NCBI GenBank assembly: GCA_045591985.1
Contig: JAZNTV010000066.1
Location: 1 to 11,050, forward strand
Direction of reading: 5' to 3'
DNA from: SIG588 sp045591985
Lineage (GTDB): Bacteria > Bacillota > Clostridia > Oscillospirales > Acutalibacteraceae
DNA: 11,050 nt
Shown in pieces: positions 1 through 7,740 of this stretch (positions are counted from its first letter, which is position 1; the number at the start of each line of letters is the position of its first letter). The position numbers were made by a program, and so were the translations under genes. The notes beneath the pieces were generated by a model. That model did not search any database. It was not told the DNA's origin and saw only the letters and a program-made list of their open reading frames with translations.

Positions 1-615
1 CGGTTGATGACGGCGTACGGCGCCGAACTGGTGCTGACCGACGGTGCGCGCGGCATGGCAGGTGCGATCGCCAAAGCGGAAGAACTCGCCGCCGAAATTC
101 CCCACGCGTTTGTGGCGGGGCAATTCCAAAACCCCGCCAACCCCGCGGCACACCGTATCACAACAGGCCCCGAAATTTGGGAGGACACCGCCGGCACCGT
201 GGATATTTTCGTCGCGGGCGTCGGTACGGGCGGCACCATCACCGGGGTGGGCGAATATCTGAAATCCCACAACCCCGCGGTGCAGGTCATCGGGGTAGAA
301 CCCGCCTCCTCTGCCGTGCTTTCGGGCAAAGCAGCCGGCACTCACGGATTACAGGGTATCGGCGCCGGCTTCATCCCCGCGGTGCTGAACACCGCGGTGA
401 TCGACGAGATCCTTCCCGTTACCGAAGCCGACGCATACGAGACCGGACGCTTACTCGGTCGCCGCGAAGGGGTGCTGGCAGGTATTTCGGCCGGTGCGGC
501 ACTTTCGGCGGCGATCACCGTGGCGAAGCGCCCCGAAAATGCGAAAAAAACGATCGTGGTCTTACTGCCCGATACCGGCGAACGGTATCTCTCCACCCCG
601 TTGTTTGCGGAATAA
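1..615 (+). CDS. cysK: Cysteine synthase (O-acetylserine sulfhydrylase), C-terminal part, 5' end outside window
   Basis: This PLP enzyme makes L-cysteine from O-acetylserine and sulfide in the cytoplasm. The window holds about 204 codons, open from base 1, so roughly the first third, including the PLP-binding lysine, is missing. The visible sequence follows the CysK pattern in order: an AYGAELVLTDG segment, the GQFQNPANP loop, the glycine-rich PLP phosphate-binding loop GVGTGGTITG, a GVEPASSAVLSG segment, GIGAGFIP, GISAGAA and the C-terminal PDTGERYLST motif. The ATG at 7 is internal rather than a true start, because it sits in the middle of the conserved fold. The stop at 613-615 is followed within 10 bases by a strong hairpin terminator shared with the convergent genes. 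A cystathionine beta-synthase-like or CysM paralogue is possible, but CysK fits best. Confidence 0.93.
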   Translation, partial: RLMTAYGAELVLTDGARGMAGAIAKAEELAAEIPHAFVAGQFQNPANPAAHRITTGPEIWEDTAGTVDIFVAGVGTGGTITGVGEYLKSHNPAVQVIGVEPASSAVLSGKAAGTHGLQGIGAGFIPAVLNTAVIDEILPVTEADAYETGRLLGRREGVLAGISAGAALSAAITVAKRPENAKKTIVVLLPDTGERYLSTPLFAE

Positions 616-623
616 ACCATCAA

Positions 624-653
624 AAAAAGGGTACACACTTGTGTACCCTTTTT
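624..653. terminator. Bidirectional intrinsic terminator between cysK and the spoIIE operon
   Basis: An eight-base GC-containing stem (GGGTACAC at 629-636 with GTGTACCC at 641-648) has a four-base loop. It is flanked by a run of A at 622-628 and of T at 649-653, which extend the stem and give a U-tract on either strand. It lies between two converging genes, so it can serve both. Confidence 0.9.
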
Positions 654-656
654 GAT

Positions 657-1097
657 TTACAAATACAACCGCAGATCATCCATCAATTTCTGTTCTTCGG
701 TAATAAGCGAAGCCGCAAGGTCGGCCGCGCGACGGTCGGCATGCGGCAGACGATTGATGTCCTCACTAAGGGTCTGGATCCCCATGTTACATCCGTTAAT
801 GGTGAGTTTGGCTACCTGGTGATCGCGATTATCGCTGTCCATCAACATGCGCATCTCGGTGGTAAGCCACACACTTGCCCGCGCCATCAGGTTTGGATCG
901 GCCGCCTCGGTGCCGTGATTACGCAAAGCTTCCCCCACGTTTTTCCCAAGCGCACGATGGCGTTCCAACGTTTCTTCCAACCGTGTGCGCAATTTGTCGC
1001 TTTGTGCATGATCCAACACCTGCTCAAACGAATTGATGGCGGTGATGGTACCGCGATGACAACTTTGCAACAATTCGACGGTTTCCTTCTCGTGCAT
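657..1097 (-). CDS. Small all-helical protein, possibly ferritin-like/DUF2383-type four-helix bundle
   Basis: The protein has 146 residues, with no signal peptide or membrane segment, and is predicted to be almost entirely alpha-helical. Helix-forming stretches begin near residues 3, 36, 68 and 108 and are rich in Glu, Asp, His and Arg, for example the segment CHRGTITAINSFEQVLDH near residues 13-30 and LEETLERHRALGKNVGEAL near 40-58. The pattern resembles PA2169/DUF2383 four-helix-bundle proteins, but no ExxH metal pair is clear enough to assert iron binding. The start is an ATG preceded by AAAGGGG about ten bases upstream. It lies 36 bases downstream of spoIIE with no terminator between, so it is probably co-transcribed with it. 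Function is unknown; a spore or stress role is only inferred from the neighbour. Confidence 0.72.
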   Translation of the reverse strand: MHEKETVELLQSCHRGTITAINSFEQVLDHAQSDKLRTRLEETLERHRALGKNVGEALRNHGTEAADPNLMARASVWLTTEMRMLMDSDNRDHQVAKLTINGCNMGIQTLSEDINRLPHADRRAADLAASLITEEQKLMDDLRLYL

Positions 1098-1133
1098 ATC
1101 TACACATCCCCTTTCGGGAATAGTATATCCGTT

Positions 1134-3440
1134 TTATTTTTCCACATACACCTGCGCCGCCAAAACGGTGATATCGTCTTCGTGACCGCCTTTGGCCTGT
1201 TGCAGACGGCGGGCGGCCGACGCCACTTTTTCCGCCAGATTCTGCATACTGCCGTTTTCGGAATCGTAATCCCGCAAGATCTCTTCCGCAGCCGCCACAC
1301 TCTCGCTTATCGCACCGTCGCTGAAAAGCAAAAGCACATCACCGCTCACCAGCTGATCCTCGCTGCGGGCAAAAGTGACCTCCCGCAAGATGCCGAGCGG
1401 CAAGGAGGACGGTTCCACCCGACTGACCCGCCCGCCGCTCAAAAGCAGCGATACCGCCGCCCCGGCCTTCAAAAAAGCGGTCTTTCCCGTGAACGGGTCG
1501 ATAACCGCCACATCCAGCGTGGCCAAACTTTCGCTGCCGCCCTTCACCATCAGCGCCGCATTCACCATACGCAACACGCTGTCGGCTCCGAATCCCGCCT
1601 GCAATAAGCGCGCGGTCAGCCCCGCCGCCATCGCTCCGTCTACCGCGGCACGCCCGCCGCACCCCATGCCGTCGGACAGCACCATCACGGTACGCCCTTC
1701 CGCATCGGTAAACACTTCGGCGGCATCGCCGCACAGTCGCTCACCCGAACAGGTAAGTTGCGCTTGACCCACCGTCACTTTATACCGCGGGCGTTCCCGT
1801 AACACAATGCGCGCCGACGTACCCATACGGGTAATTTGCGGGGGTTGGAATACACGCCCGCATACCTCGTTCAACTGTTCGCGCCACAACGCCTCGTCGA
1901 TGGAAAACGCCGTATCCGACAGCATCATATCCACCGTCATACGCCGCCCCGCACCGACGGTACACAGCACTTCGGTAAGCGGCAACGAAAAGTGTTCACA
2001 CACTTCCCGCACCCGTGCACTCGCCACCTCATCCACCGTCACGGCATCTGCAAACACCGACGACAACTCACCGAGCATCGATGCCATAGCATAAAACTGA
2101 TCGCCCGCCACCGCACGAATTTCGGAAAGACGGCGAAAAGCCGTTTCCCGCATGACAAACCGCCCATACCCTTCGTTGATGCGATCGGTAATACCACTCG
2201 CCTGCGGACACTCTTTCAGCGTCCCTTTCAGTTGCTCGCGCGTGATCTTCCCCTCTTCGCGCAACACCGCGGTAAGGGCGTTAAACGAAGCCATCGTATC
2301 GTCGAAGCCCTGTTGCCAACAGGCTGTGTTGCGCGCACAGCGGCGGCAGATGTCCTCCGACACCTCACGGCAAAGCGTGCCGATATCGGGCGCACTGATA
2401 TCCGCCATGCGGCGCGAAACGGTATCCACCGTACCGGCCACCTCATTCATTGCGCGGGCGGCATAATCCAGACGCCAGCGCACCGAGCGGCGCAATCCTT
2501 CTACGGCAGGCATTTCCCTTCCCCGCAAAAAGAAGCCGTTGATCCGACGATCCAGCGAGGTGGGAAGCAATAAAAACAGTACACTTCCCACCGCCGTTTC
2601 ATACACCGTGCGGGCAACGACCGTGCCATCTCCGCTCGCCATCACCACCAAGGCGGAAGCGATCAGAAAGACGCCCGCCGCCGCAAAACGGTTGACCCGC
2701 GCCATCACCCCCGCTGCAAGGCCGCCGAAAGCCAGCGCCACCGCCGCCGCTCCGTCGTCGGGCGATGTAAGCCACAGCGCCGTTCCGAGCGCAACGCCCG
2801 CAATGCCGCCGCCCTGTTCTTTCCCACTGCGCGCAAACAGCAACACCGCCACCACCGACAGTGCACGTCCTAGCGAAATGCCACCGGGCGCCACCGCCGT
2901 AAGCGACATCACCGCCCCCGCCGCCACCGCCGAAACAGCCACCTGTTCCGAGGGGATCAGCCCGTTTTCCGCCGTTTCGCGGCTGTGAAGCAGACGATCC
3001 ACCACCGCACACAAATGTGCAAATCCGCCGGCGATCGCCCCCTCGCATACCAACGCCGAAGCGGTATAGATGCTGATACCGTTCACCGTTTGCACCGCCA
3101 ATCCCGCTGTCAGTGCCGCAACGAATCCCGCGATCGGCGGCATCAGACGCGCCGCCACGGGACCTTTCAGACCGCCGAACGACCAACGTATTCCCGCCGC
3201 GACCGTAACCGCCGCCAGATAGCGAAACAAAAACATCACATCGCCGCCAAGCACGTAGCCGACCGATACGGCGGCATAGGTAAGCAGTGCACCTGCGCCC
3301 CCTGCCGACGCCGCAAGACCCACGCCAAACGGCGACAACCCGCCGTATACACTCACACGCGGGGTAAGGATCCCCATCATCGCCCAAAACAGCGCCACCG
3401 CAATCGAGCGCACTGCCGCCCCGTTCCCAGCAGGGGTCAT
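1134..3440 (-). CDS. spoIIE: Stage II sporulation protein E (SpoIIE), membrane-bound PP2C-type serine phosphatase
   Basis: SpoIIE sits at the polar septum and dephosphorylates SpoIIAA, which frees sigma-F in the forespore. The predicted protein has 768 residues (Bacillus subtilis SpoIIE has 827) and the family architecture. Residues 10-300 are a series of hydrophobic membrane segments. A central regulatory region follows, with a Cys-rich patch including CREVSEDICRRCARNTAC. The PP2C domain fills about the last 220 residues. Metal-site motifs are visible: VLSDGMGCGG with Asp590 and LLLFSDGAISE with Asp708. The ATG at 3440 is preferred because GAAGGAA lies six bases upstream. A GTG at 3464 would add eight residues but has an AAGGAT with no spacing. 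The gene leads a probable two-gene operon and is divergent from the S1-domain gene. A Spo0A-box-like site lies upstream. Confidence 0.95.
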   Translation of the reverse strand: MTPAGNGAAVRSIAVALFWAMMGILTPRVSVYGGLSPFGVGLAASAGGAGALLTYAAVSVGYVLGGDVMFLFRYLAAVTVAAGIRWSFGGLKGPVAARLMPPIAGFVAALTAGLAVQTVNGISIYTASALVCEGAIAGGFAHLCAVVDRLLHSRETAENGLIPSEQVAVSAVAAGAVMSLTAVAPGGISLGRALSVVAVLLFARSGKEQGGGIAGVALGTALWLTSPDDGAAAVALAFGGLAAGVMARVNRFAAAGVFLIASALVVMASGDGTVVARTVYETAVGSVLFLLLPTSLDRRINGFFLRGREMPAVEGLRRSVRWRLDYAARAMNEVAGTVDTVSRRMADISAPDIGTLCREVSEDICRRCARNTACWQQGFDDTMASFNALTAVLREEGKITREQLKGTLKECPQASGITDRINEGYGRFVMRETAFRRLSEIRAVAGDQFYAMASMLGELSSVFADAVTVDEVASARVREVCEHFSLPLTEVLCTVGAGRRMTVDMMLSDTAFSIDEALWREQLNEVCGRVFQPPQITRMGTSARIVLRERPRYKVTVGQAQLTCSGERLCGDAAEVFTDAEGRTVMVLSDGMGCGGRAAVDGAMAAGLTARLLQAGFGADSVLRMVNAALMVKGGSESLATLDVAVIDPFTGKTAFLKAGAAVSLLLSGGRVSRVEPSSLPLGILREVTFARSEDQLVSGDVLLLFSDGAISESVAAAEEILRDYDSENGSMQNLAEKVASAARRLQQAKGGHEDDITVLAAQVYVEK

Positions 3441-3484
3441 TGCCTTTTCCTTCAACTTCGCCACATCCTTGGATTTTTTCTTTC

Positions 3485-3518
3485 ATTATAGAAAGATTCC
3501 TGCGCCGTTTTTGTCGCA
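3485..3518 (-). promoter_or_regulatory. Probable spoIIE promoter with a Spo0A-box-like site
   Basis: On the minus strand a perfect TATAAT (3490-3485) stands 45 bases before the preferred spoIIE start. No good -35 hexamer exists at 17 bases. Instead, plus-strand TTTGTCGCA at 3510-3518 matches the Spo0A box consensus TTTGTCGAA at eight of nine positions. It would lie at about -32 to -40, over the -35 region. Bacillus subtilis spoIIE has a Spo0A-activated sigma-A promoter of this kind. The assignment is inferred. Confidence 0.55.
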
Positions 3519-3640
3519 ACGGGAAGACACAATAAATTTTGTTCCCTCGTTGTTTCCGATTTTGAGCCGCCTTTATCGGCGGGCTGTTCTGTATCGTTCG
3601 ATCCGCACATAGAATGGAGGGAAGGAAAACTGCGAAAGGG

Positions 3641-4576
3641 ATGGATAAAACTATGACACACTATCATCCGGAAGGTCATTTGATCGCCACAGCCAAAAAT
3701 CGCGCCGCCTTGGCATCGGCAGCGGCGCTCCGCGATGCTATGCTCACGGGCACCGTGCTGGAAGCGCGTGCACTGCGCTGTGATGCCGATCATAATCTGT
3801 TTGTGGAACTGCCTTGCGGCGAAGGGGTCATCCCGTATACCGAAGGCGCAGTGGGGATCGTCGAAGGTACCACCCGCGATATCGCACTCATCTCCCGTGT
3901 GAGCAAACCGGTTTGTTTTACGGTGCAGGCGGTGGAAGAGACGGGCGGCACCGTGCGGGCGATCCTCTCTCGCCGCGCGGCGCAAGAGCGTTGTCGGCAA
4001 GACTATCTCTCGCGCCTGGCGGTGGGGGATATCATTCCCGCCCGCATCACCCGCCTGGAATCCTTCGGCGCGTTTTGCGACGTGGGATGCGGCCTGCCCG
4101 CCCTGATGCCGATCGCAGGCATTTCGGTCAGTCGTATTCCCCATCCCGCCGATCGGTTTACCGTGGGTGACAACATCTTCGGTGTGGTCACCTCGCTCGA
4201 AGACGGGCGTGTGTGCCTTTCGCAGCGCGAACTGCTCGGCACATGGGAAGAAAATGCCGCCCTGTTTCGTGCGGGCGAAACGGTCGCGGGCGTGGTGCGC
4301 TCGGTGGAACCGTACGGCATTTTCGTGGAACTCACCCCCAACCTTGCCGGACTGGCGGAATGGCGGGAAGGGGTGCGTTCGGGTCAGCGGACGGGGGTAT
4401 ACATAAAAAGCATTTTGCCCGCCCGCATGAAACTGAAACTCGTCATCATCGATACACAGGACACCATGCCGGCCCCTCCGCCGAAACTGCACTATTTTCT
4501 CACCGAAGGTCACATGAACTATTGGCGCTACTCGCCCGCCGATTGTGAAAAGCGCGTAGAGACGATCTTTGGATAA
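3641..4576 (+). CDS. S1-domain RNA-binding protein, Clostridia-conserved type
   Basis: The protein has 311 residues, is cytoplasmic and carries two S1-like (OB-fold) modules after an N-terminal beta-rich region. The first spans about residues 129-195 (GDIIPARITRLESFGAFCDV through VCLSQREL). The second spans about 212-280 (GETVAGVVRSVEPYGIFVEL through AVYIKSILP-like sequence). The spacing resembles RpsA and polynucleotide phosphorylase S1 domains, which bind single-stranded RNA. The family is common in Clostridia as a stand-alone protein; its target is not known. ATGs at 3614, 3641 and 3653 are all in frame. 3614 has no ribosome binding site. GGAGGGAAGGA at 3616-3626 and GAAAGGG at 3634-3640 point to 3641 or 3653, and the exact start is uncertain. 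It is divergent from spoIIE. Confidence 0.85.
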   Translation: MDKTMTHYHPEGHLIATAKNRAALASAAALRDAMLTGTVLEARALRCDADHNLFVELPCGEGVIPYTEGAVGIVEGTTRDIALISRVSKPVCFTVQAVEETGGTVRAILSRRAAQERCRQDYLSRLAVGDIIPARITRLESFGAFCDVGCGLPALMPIAGISVSRIPHPADRFTVGDNIFGVVTSLEDGRVCLSQRELLGTWEENAALFRAGETVAGVVRSVEPYGIFVELTPNLAGLAEWREGVRSGQRTGVYIKSILPARMKLKLVIIDTQDTMPAPPPKLHYFLTEGHMNYWRYSPADCEKRVETIFG

Positions 4577-4579
4577 GTA

Positions 4580-4607
4580 TTGACAAAAGCCCATTCGGTG
4601 ATACAAT
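4580..4607 (+). promoter_or_regulatory. Sigma-A promoter of the TIM-barrel gene
   Basis: A perfect TTGACA (4580-4585), a 16-base spacer and TACAAT (4602-4607) are preceded by an extended -10 TG at 4599-4600. It starts four bases after the stop of the S1-domain gene, so the downstream gene has its own transcription start although it is only 62 bases away. Confidence 0.8.
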
Positions 4608-4638
4608 GAAGAAAAAGGACGTATGAGGGGGATATTCA

Positions 4639-5472
4639 ATGAAAACCGTTATGACCACCGCCGTTTTCGGATACGATCAGCCGTACGATCAATGTATTCG
4701 CCGTCTTGCCGCCGCCGGGTTCGACGGGATCGACCTGTGCATCGGCAACCAAAGCCCGTTCTACGGCGCGGAATGGGAAGGGTACGCGAAACTGTTGCGC
4801 AATACCGCCGCCGAAGTCGGTGTGGCGTGCACACATTCACATCTGCCCGACATCCACACCCTCTCGCCCGAAACGTTCGCCCACGTATTTCGTGCGCTTG
4901 CGGCTACGGGCGTCGGCTGCACCGTTATCCATCCTGTATGGATGCAAAACGACAAGGTCATTCACGACGAAGAAGAATTTTTCGACATCAACCTGCCGCT
5001 TTACAAAGCCCTGCTTCCCGCGGCGGAGAAATACGGTATCAAGATCTTGTGTGAAAACCTGCTGTGGGGCCCCTCGCTTGACCCCGCCGTGATGTCAAAA
5101 CTGCAGGACGAGCTGAACTCGCCCTGTTTCGGTTGGTGTTTCGACGTGGGGCATGCCAACGTGTTCGACATTCAAGCCGCCGACCTTTTGGGCTTGAACG
5201 CACCGCATTCTTTGCATATTCACGACAATAACGGCGGCAAAGAGGGCGATATCGAACGCCGTCATGCCAGTATGTACACCGACCTGCACCTTCTTCCGTA
5301 TGACGGTAACATCAACTGGATGGCGTTTGCCCGTGCGCTACACGACATCGGTTACACAGGCGATTTCGTACTGGAAGCCACCAACTCCGACAAAATCGAA
5401 GACGTGGATGCCCGTATGAAGGAACTGTACGATCGTGCCCTGCGCATCCGCGCGATGATTCCCGTGGAATAA
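4639..5472 (+). CDS. Sugar phosphate isomerase/epimerase family protein (xylose isomerase-like TIM barrel)
   Basis: The 277-residue cytoplasmic protein belongs to the AP-endonuclease-2/xylose-isomerase-like TIM-barrel superfamily. It starts with a beta-strand followed by the AAAGFDGIDLCIG segment typical of the first barrel turn. Likely metal ligands sit where the family places them: Glu139 in CENLLWG, Asp169 and His172 in FDVGHAN, His193 or His195 in LHIHDNNG and Glu246 in FVLEATNS. Members isomerise or epimerise sugars, inositols or ketoses, or act as endonuclease IV-like nucleases; this sequence does not fix the substrate. GAGGGGG at 4625-4631 lies seven bases before the ATG. It has its own promoter and a terminator after the stop, so it is probably monocistronic. 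The facing gene is a GH43 hydrolase, which weakly suggests sugar catabolism. Confidence 0.87.
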   Translation: MKTVMTTAVFGYDQPYDQCIRRLAAAGFDGIDLCIGNQSPFYGAEWEGYAKLLRNTAAEVGVACTHSHLPDIHTLSPETFAHVFRALAATGVGCTVIHPVWMQNDKVIHDEEEFFDINLPLYKALLPAAEKYGIKILCENLLWGPSLDPAVMSKLQDELNSPCFGWCFDVGHANVFDIQAADLLGLNAPHSLHIHDNNGGKEGDIERRHASMYTDLHLLPYDGNINWMAFARALHDIGYTGDFVLEATNSDKIEDVDARMKELYDRALRIRAMIPVE

Positions 5473-5519
5473 CGAAGTCCCCCGACAAGGGGCGCCGGTA
5501 TGTTGCTGCTCTTTTAAAC

Positions 5520-5555
5520 AACAAAGCCGACCTATGCTCATAGGTCGGCTTTGTT
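5520..5555. terminator. Bidirectional intrinsic terminator between the TIM-barrel and GH43 genes
   Basis: A 15-bp perfect stem pairs 5520-5534 with 5541-5555 around the loop TGCTCA. A T-rich stretch (TTATTTTT, 5554-5561) follows on the plus strand, and an A-rich stretch (5516-5525) gives a U-rich tail on the minus strand. It is placed between converging stops at 5472 and 5563. Confidence 0.9.
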
Positions 5556-5562
5556 ATTTTTC

Positions 5563-6783
5563 TCATTCGATCGGTTCCACCGTCAGTGATGCGATGTCCG
5601 CTTCGCCGTCGCACCAGTGCAGTTCCACCGTGTTGGTGCACCCTTCTTTCAGCGGCAGGGTGAAGCGCGCTTCTTCGTCGGGCAGCAGATTGATGAACGA
5701 CCAATCCTCGGAGTTTACCACCAGCCGCACGCGGGTGTGCGCCCGCTCGCCGTGGGCGATATGCAACTGTGCGCGACCGCCGAAACCTTCCACTTTGGTG
5801 TACCGCACGCCGTAATCTTCGGTGATAGGCGTCGTATAGATCTTGGTGCGCGCATCCCGCGCGGGCGGGGTATCCACCGCCGCGCAGGGCGTTGCCGTCT
5901 GCTCGACCAAGCGGATATCGCCGTTTTCTTCAAAGAACAACTCGTCCACACACACCGAGCGCAGGTTGCCGCGCCCTGAGATGGAACAGTTGTGATAAAA
6001 CGCGTACCAATGCCCTTTGTATTCCACCACCGAGCCGTGAGAGGTGTCGCACCCCGTGGGGGCGAGGTAGATGCCCTTGTAGTCCCACGGGCCGAGCGGG
6101 GAGTCGGACGTCGCGTAACACAAGCGGTTGTTCCCTTCCAAATTATCGGAATAGGTCATATAATAGATGCCGTTCCGTTTGAATACCCACGCCGCCTCGT
6201 GGAAATCGTGCAGACCTTCCATTTCATACACGTCGCCGTCCACCGTCAGCATATCCTCCTGCAAACGACAACCGCGGGGCATCGCGCCGCCGCCGAAATA
6301 GAAATAGGTCACGCCGTCGTCGTCGGTAAACACACACGGGTCGATCATGCACCAGCCGCCGACCTTGGCACCGTCCGCCGTTTTGACGTAGCCGATGTCG
6401 CGAAAATCTTTATGCGGCCGGTCGCTCACCGCCACGCCAAACACCCAACTGTCGTTCCAACAGCTGTCGGTCGGGTGGGGGTAATAGAAATAGTATTTTC
6501 CGTTCTTAAACCCGCAATCGGGCGCCCACATGAAGCCGCCTTCGGGGCGCCCCCATGTCACATCATCTGAGCGGAGAATTTCACCCTCGTCACAGAAATG
6601 CACCATATCTTCAGTCGAAAAGACGTGATACCGATCCATGCGATCGCATCCCGCCGGCGGGTCCATATCGTGTGAAGCATAAATATACAGCTTGCCATCC
6701 TGCCCCACCACTGCCGACGGATCCGCAGTGTAAATGGTGGTGATAATCGGCTTCGCTATCGTAGTGGGTTTCGTCAAATCCAT
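5563..6783 (-). CDS. Glycoside hydrolase family 43 protein (beta-xylosidase/arabinofuranosidase type)
   Basis: The 406-residue protein has no signal peptide, so it probably cleaves imported plant-cell-wall oligosaccharides in the cytoplasm. GH43 enzymes are five-bladed propellers that act on xylosides and arabinosides. The inverting triad is visible: catalytic base Asp21 in YTADPSAV, pKa-modulating Asp148 in CMIDPCVF and general acid Glu196 in DFHEAAWVF. Blade motifs include KLYIYASHD, FMWAPDC, GKYYFYY, SDSPLGPWDYKG and GHWYAFYHN. Residues beyond about 310 form a separate beta-rich C-terminal domain, possibly a carbohydrate-binding sandwich. The ATG at 6783 is chosen because AAAAGGAG lies eight bases upstream; a GTG at 6792 overlaps that site. 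It has its own promoter and terminator. The substrate cannot be read from sequence alone. Confidence 0.93.
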   Translation of the reverse strand: MDLTKPTTIAKPIITTIYTADPSAVVGQDGKLYIYASHDMDPPAGCDRMDRYHVFSTEDMVHFCDEGEILRSDDVTWGRPEGGFMWAPDCGFKNGKYYFYYPHPTDSCWNDSWVFGVAVSDRPHKDFRDIGYVKTADGAKVGGWCMIDPCVFTDDDGVTYFYFGGGAMPRGCRLQEDMLTVDGDVYEMEGLHDFHEAAWVFKRNGIYYMTYSDNLEGNNRLCYATSDSPLGPWDYKGIYLAPTGCDTSHGSVVEYKGHWYAFYHNCSISGRGNLRSVCVDELFFEENGDIRLVEQTATPCAAVDTPPARDARTKIYTTPITEDYGVRYTKVEGFGGRAQLHIAHGERAHTRVRLVVNSEDWSFINLLPDEEARFTLPLKEGCTNTVELHWCDGEADIASLTVEPIE

Positions 6784-6803
6784 GGTCGTCACTCCTTTTC
6801 TCC

Positions 6804-6833
6804 ACTATACCACAACAACCCGGCAAAATGCAA
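6804..6833 (-). promoter_or_regulatory. Sigma-A promoter of the GH43 gene
   Basis: The minus strand has TTGCAT (6833-6828), an 18-base spacer and TATAGT (6809-6804) with an extended -10 TG just before it. This is 21 bases upstream of the ATG and directly after the rpsI terminator, so GH43 is independently transcribed. No operator palindrome was seen. Confidence 0.7.
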
Positions 6834-6839
6834 CAAGAA

Positions 6840-6869
6840 AAACCGCGTGTCCAAACGGACACGCGGTTT
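6840..6869 (-). terminator. Intrinsic terminator of the rplM-rpsI operon
   Basis: A 13-bp perfect stem (AAACCGCGTGTCC at 6840-6852 with its complement at 6857-6869) has a four-base loop. On the minus strand it runs into a T-rich tail. It lies 21 bases beyond the rpsI stop. Confidence 0.9.
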
Positions 6870-6889
6870 CGTATAGGTACGATACAGGA

Positions 6890-7294
6890 TCAGCGCTTGC
6901 TGAACTGGGGAGCGCGACGAGCGCCCTTCAAACCGTACTTCTTGCGCTCCTTCATACGCGGATCGCGCGTGAGGAAGCCCGCCTTCTTCAGAGCGGGGCG
7001 CAGGTTTTCACTGTCGTACTGCAACAGAGCACGAGCCACACCGTGGCGGATAGCACCGGCCTGCCCGGTCACGCCGCCGCCGGCGACGCGGCACTCGATG
7101 CCAAACTTCTCTTCGTTGCCGGTAAGAGCCAGAGGCTGACGGACGATGAGCTTCAGGGTCTCGAGACCGAAGTAATCGTTGATATCACGATCATTCACGG
7201 TAACTTTACCGGTACCGGCGTACAGACGCACGCGAGCAACCGACTTCTTTCTTCTACCGGTGCCGTAGAAATACGGACGAGCATTGTAATCCAT
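6890..7294 (-). CDS. rpsI: 30S ribosomal protein S9
   Basis: S9 (uS9) binds 16S rRNA in the small-subunit head, and its C-terminal tail reaches the P-site tRNA. The sequence has 134 residues, normal for the family. It shows YYGTGRRKKSVARVRL-type residues at the N-terminus, the LETLKLIVRQPLALT segment, GGGVTGQAGAIRHGVARALL and the C-terminal RKKYGLKGARRAPQFSKR ending with the conserved basic tail. AAGGAGG at 7303-7309 lies eight bases before the ATG. It follows rplM by 17 bases in the conserved L13-S9 operon and is followed by a strong terminator. Confidence 0.98.
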   Translation of the reverse strand: MDYNARPYFYGTGRRKKSVARVRLYAGTGKVTVNDRDINDYFGLETLKLIVRQPLALTGNEEKFGIECRVAGGGVTGQAGAIRHGVARALLQYDSENLRPALKKAGFLTRDPRMKERKKYGLKGARRAPQFSKR

Positions 7295-7311
7295 TATGAC
7301 AGCCTCCTTCC

Positions 7312-7740
7312 TTAGAATTCATACGCTTCGGGCTTCTGCGCGGCATGATTGTGCTCATTGCCGGCGTAGACGCGCAAACGCGTACGGGCCTCACGGCCGA
7401 TGGTGGTGTTCGGGATCATGCCGTTCACGGCAAGTTCCATCGCCTTTTCGGGGCGCTGTGCCATCAGGGTGGAGTACTTGGTGGCCTTCAGACCGCCGAT
7501 CCAACCCGTGTGACGATACCAGACTTTCTTGTCGGCTTTGTTGCCGGTCAAAACAGCCTTCGCGCAGTTGATGATGATCACGTGATCACCGCAATCCACA
7601 TGGGGCGTGAAGGTGGGCTTGTGCTTACCGCGCAGCAACACGGCCGCTTCCACCGCCACACGACCCAGCGGCTTGCCGGCGGCATCGATAACGTACCATT
7701 TACGCTCGACCTGGCCGGCCTTTTCCATGTAAGTGGACAT
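7312..7740 (-). CDS. rplM: 50S ribosomal protein L13
   Basis: L13 (uL13) is an early-assembling 23S rRNA-binding protein. The product has 142 residues, the usual length, with family motifs in order: KWYVIDAAGKPLGRVA, HKPTFTPHVDCGDHVIIINC, KADKKVWYRHTGWIGGLK, the AQRPEKAMELAVNGMIP segment and RLRVYAGNEHNHAAQKPE. The reading frame extends 23 codons upstream, but AAGGAGG at 7749-7755, eight bases before the ATG at 7740, and the family N-terminus fix the start. It is the first gene of the rplM-rpsI operon. Confidence 0.98.
   Translation of the reverse strand: MSTYMEKAGQVERKWYVIDAAGKPLGRVAVEAAVLLRGKHKPTFTPHVDCGDHVIIINCAKAVLTGNKADKKVWYRHTGWIGGLKATKYSTLMAQRPEKAMELAVNGMIPNTTIGREARTRLRVYAGNEHNHAAQKPEAYEF

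Noticed and set aside
177..1607. A 476-codon plus-strand frame across cysK and spoIIE
   Set aside because: It is Arg/His-rich, overlaps three well-supported genes and crosses the terminator at 624-653; it is a high-GC shadow frame.
2599..3519. A 306-codon Gly/Arg-rich frame within spoIIE
   Set aside because: It is an alternate frame of the GC-rich membrane region of spoIIE with no domain signal.
3452..4639. A 395-codon minus-strand frame opposite the S1-domain gene
   Set aside because: Its composition is low-complexity His/Arg-rich and the opposite strand encodes clear S1 domains.
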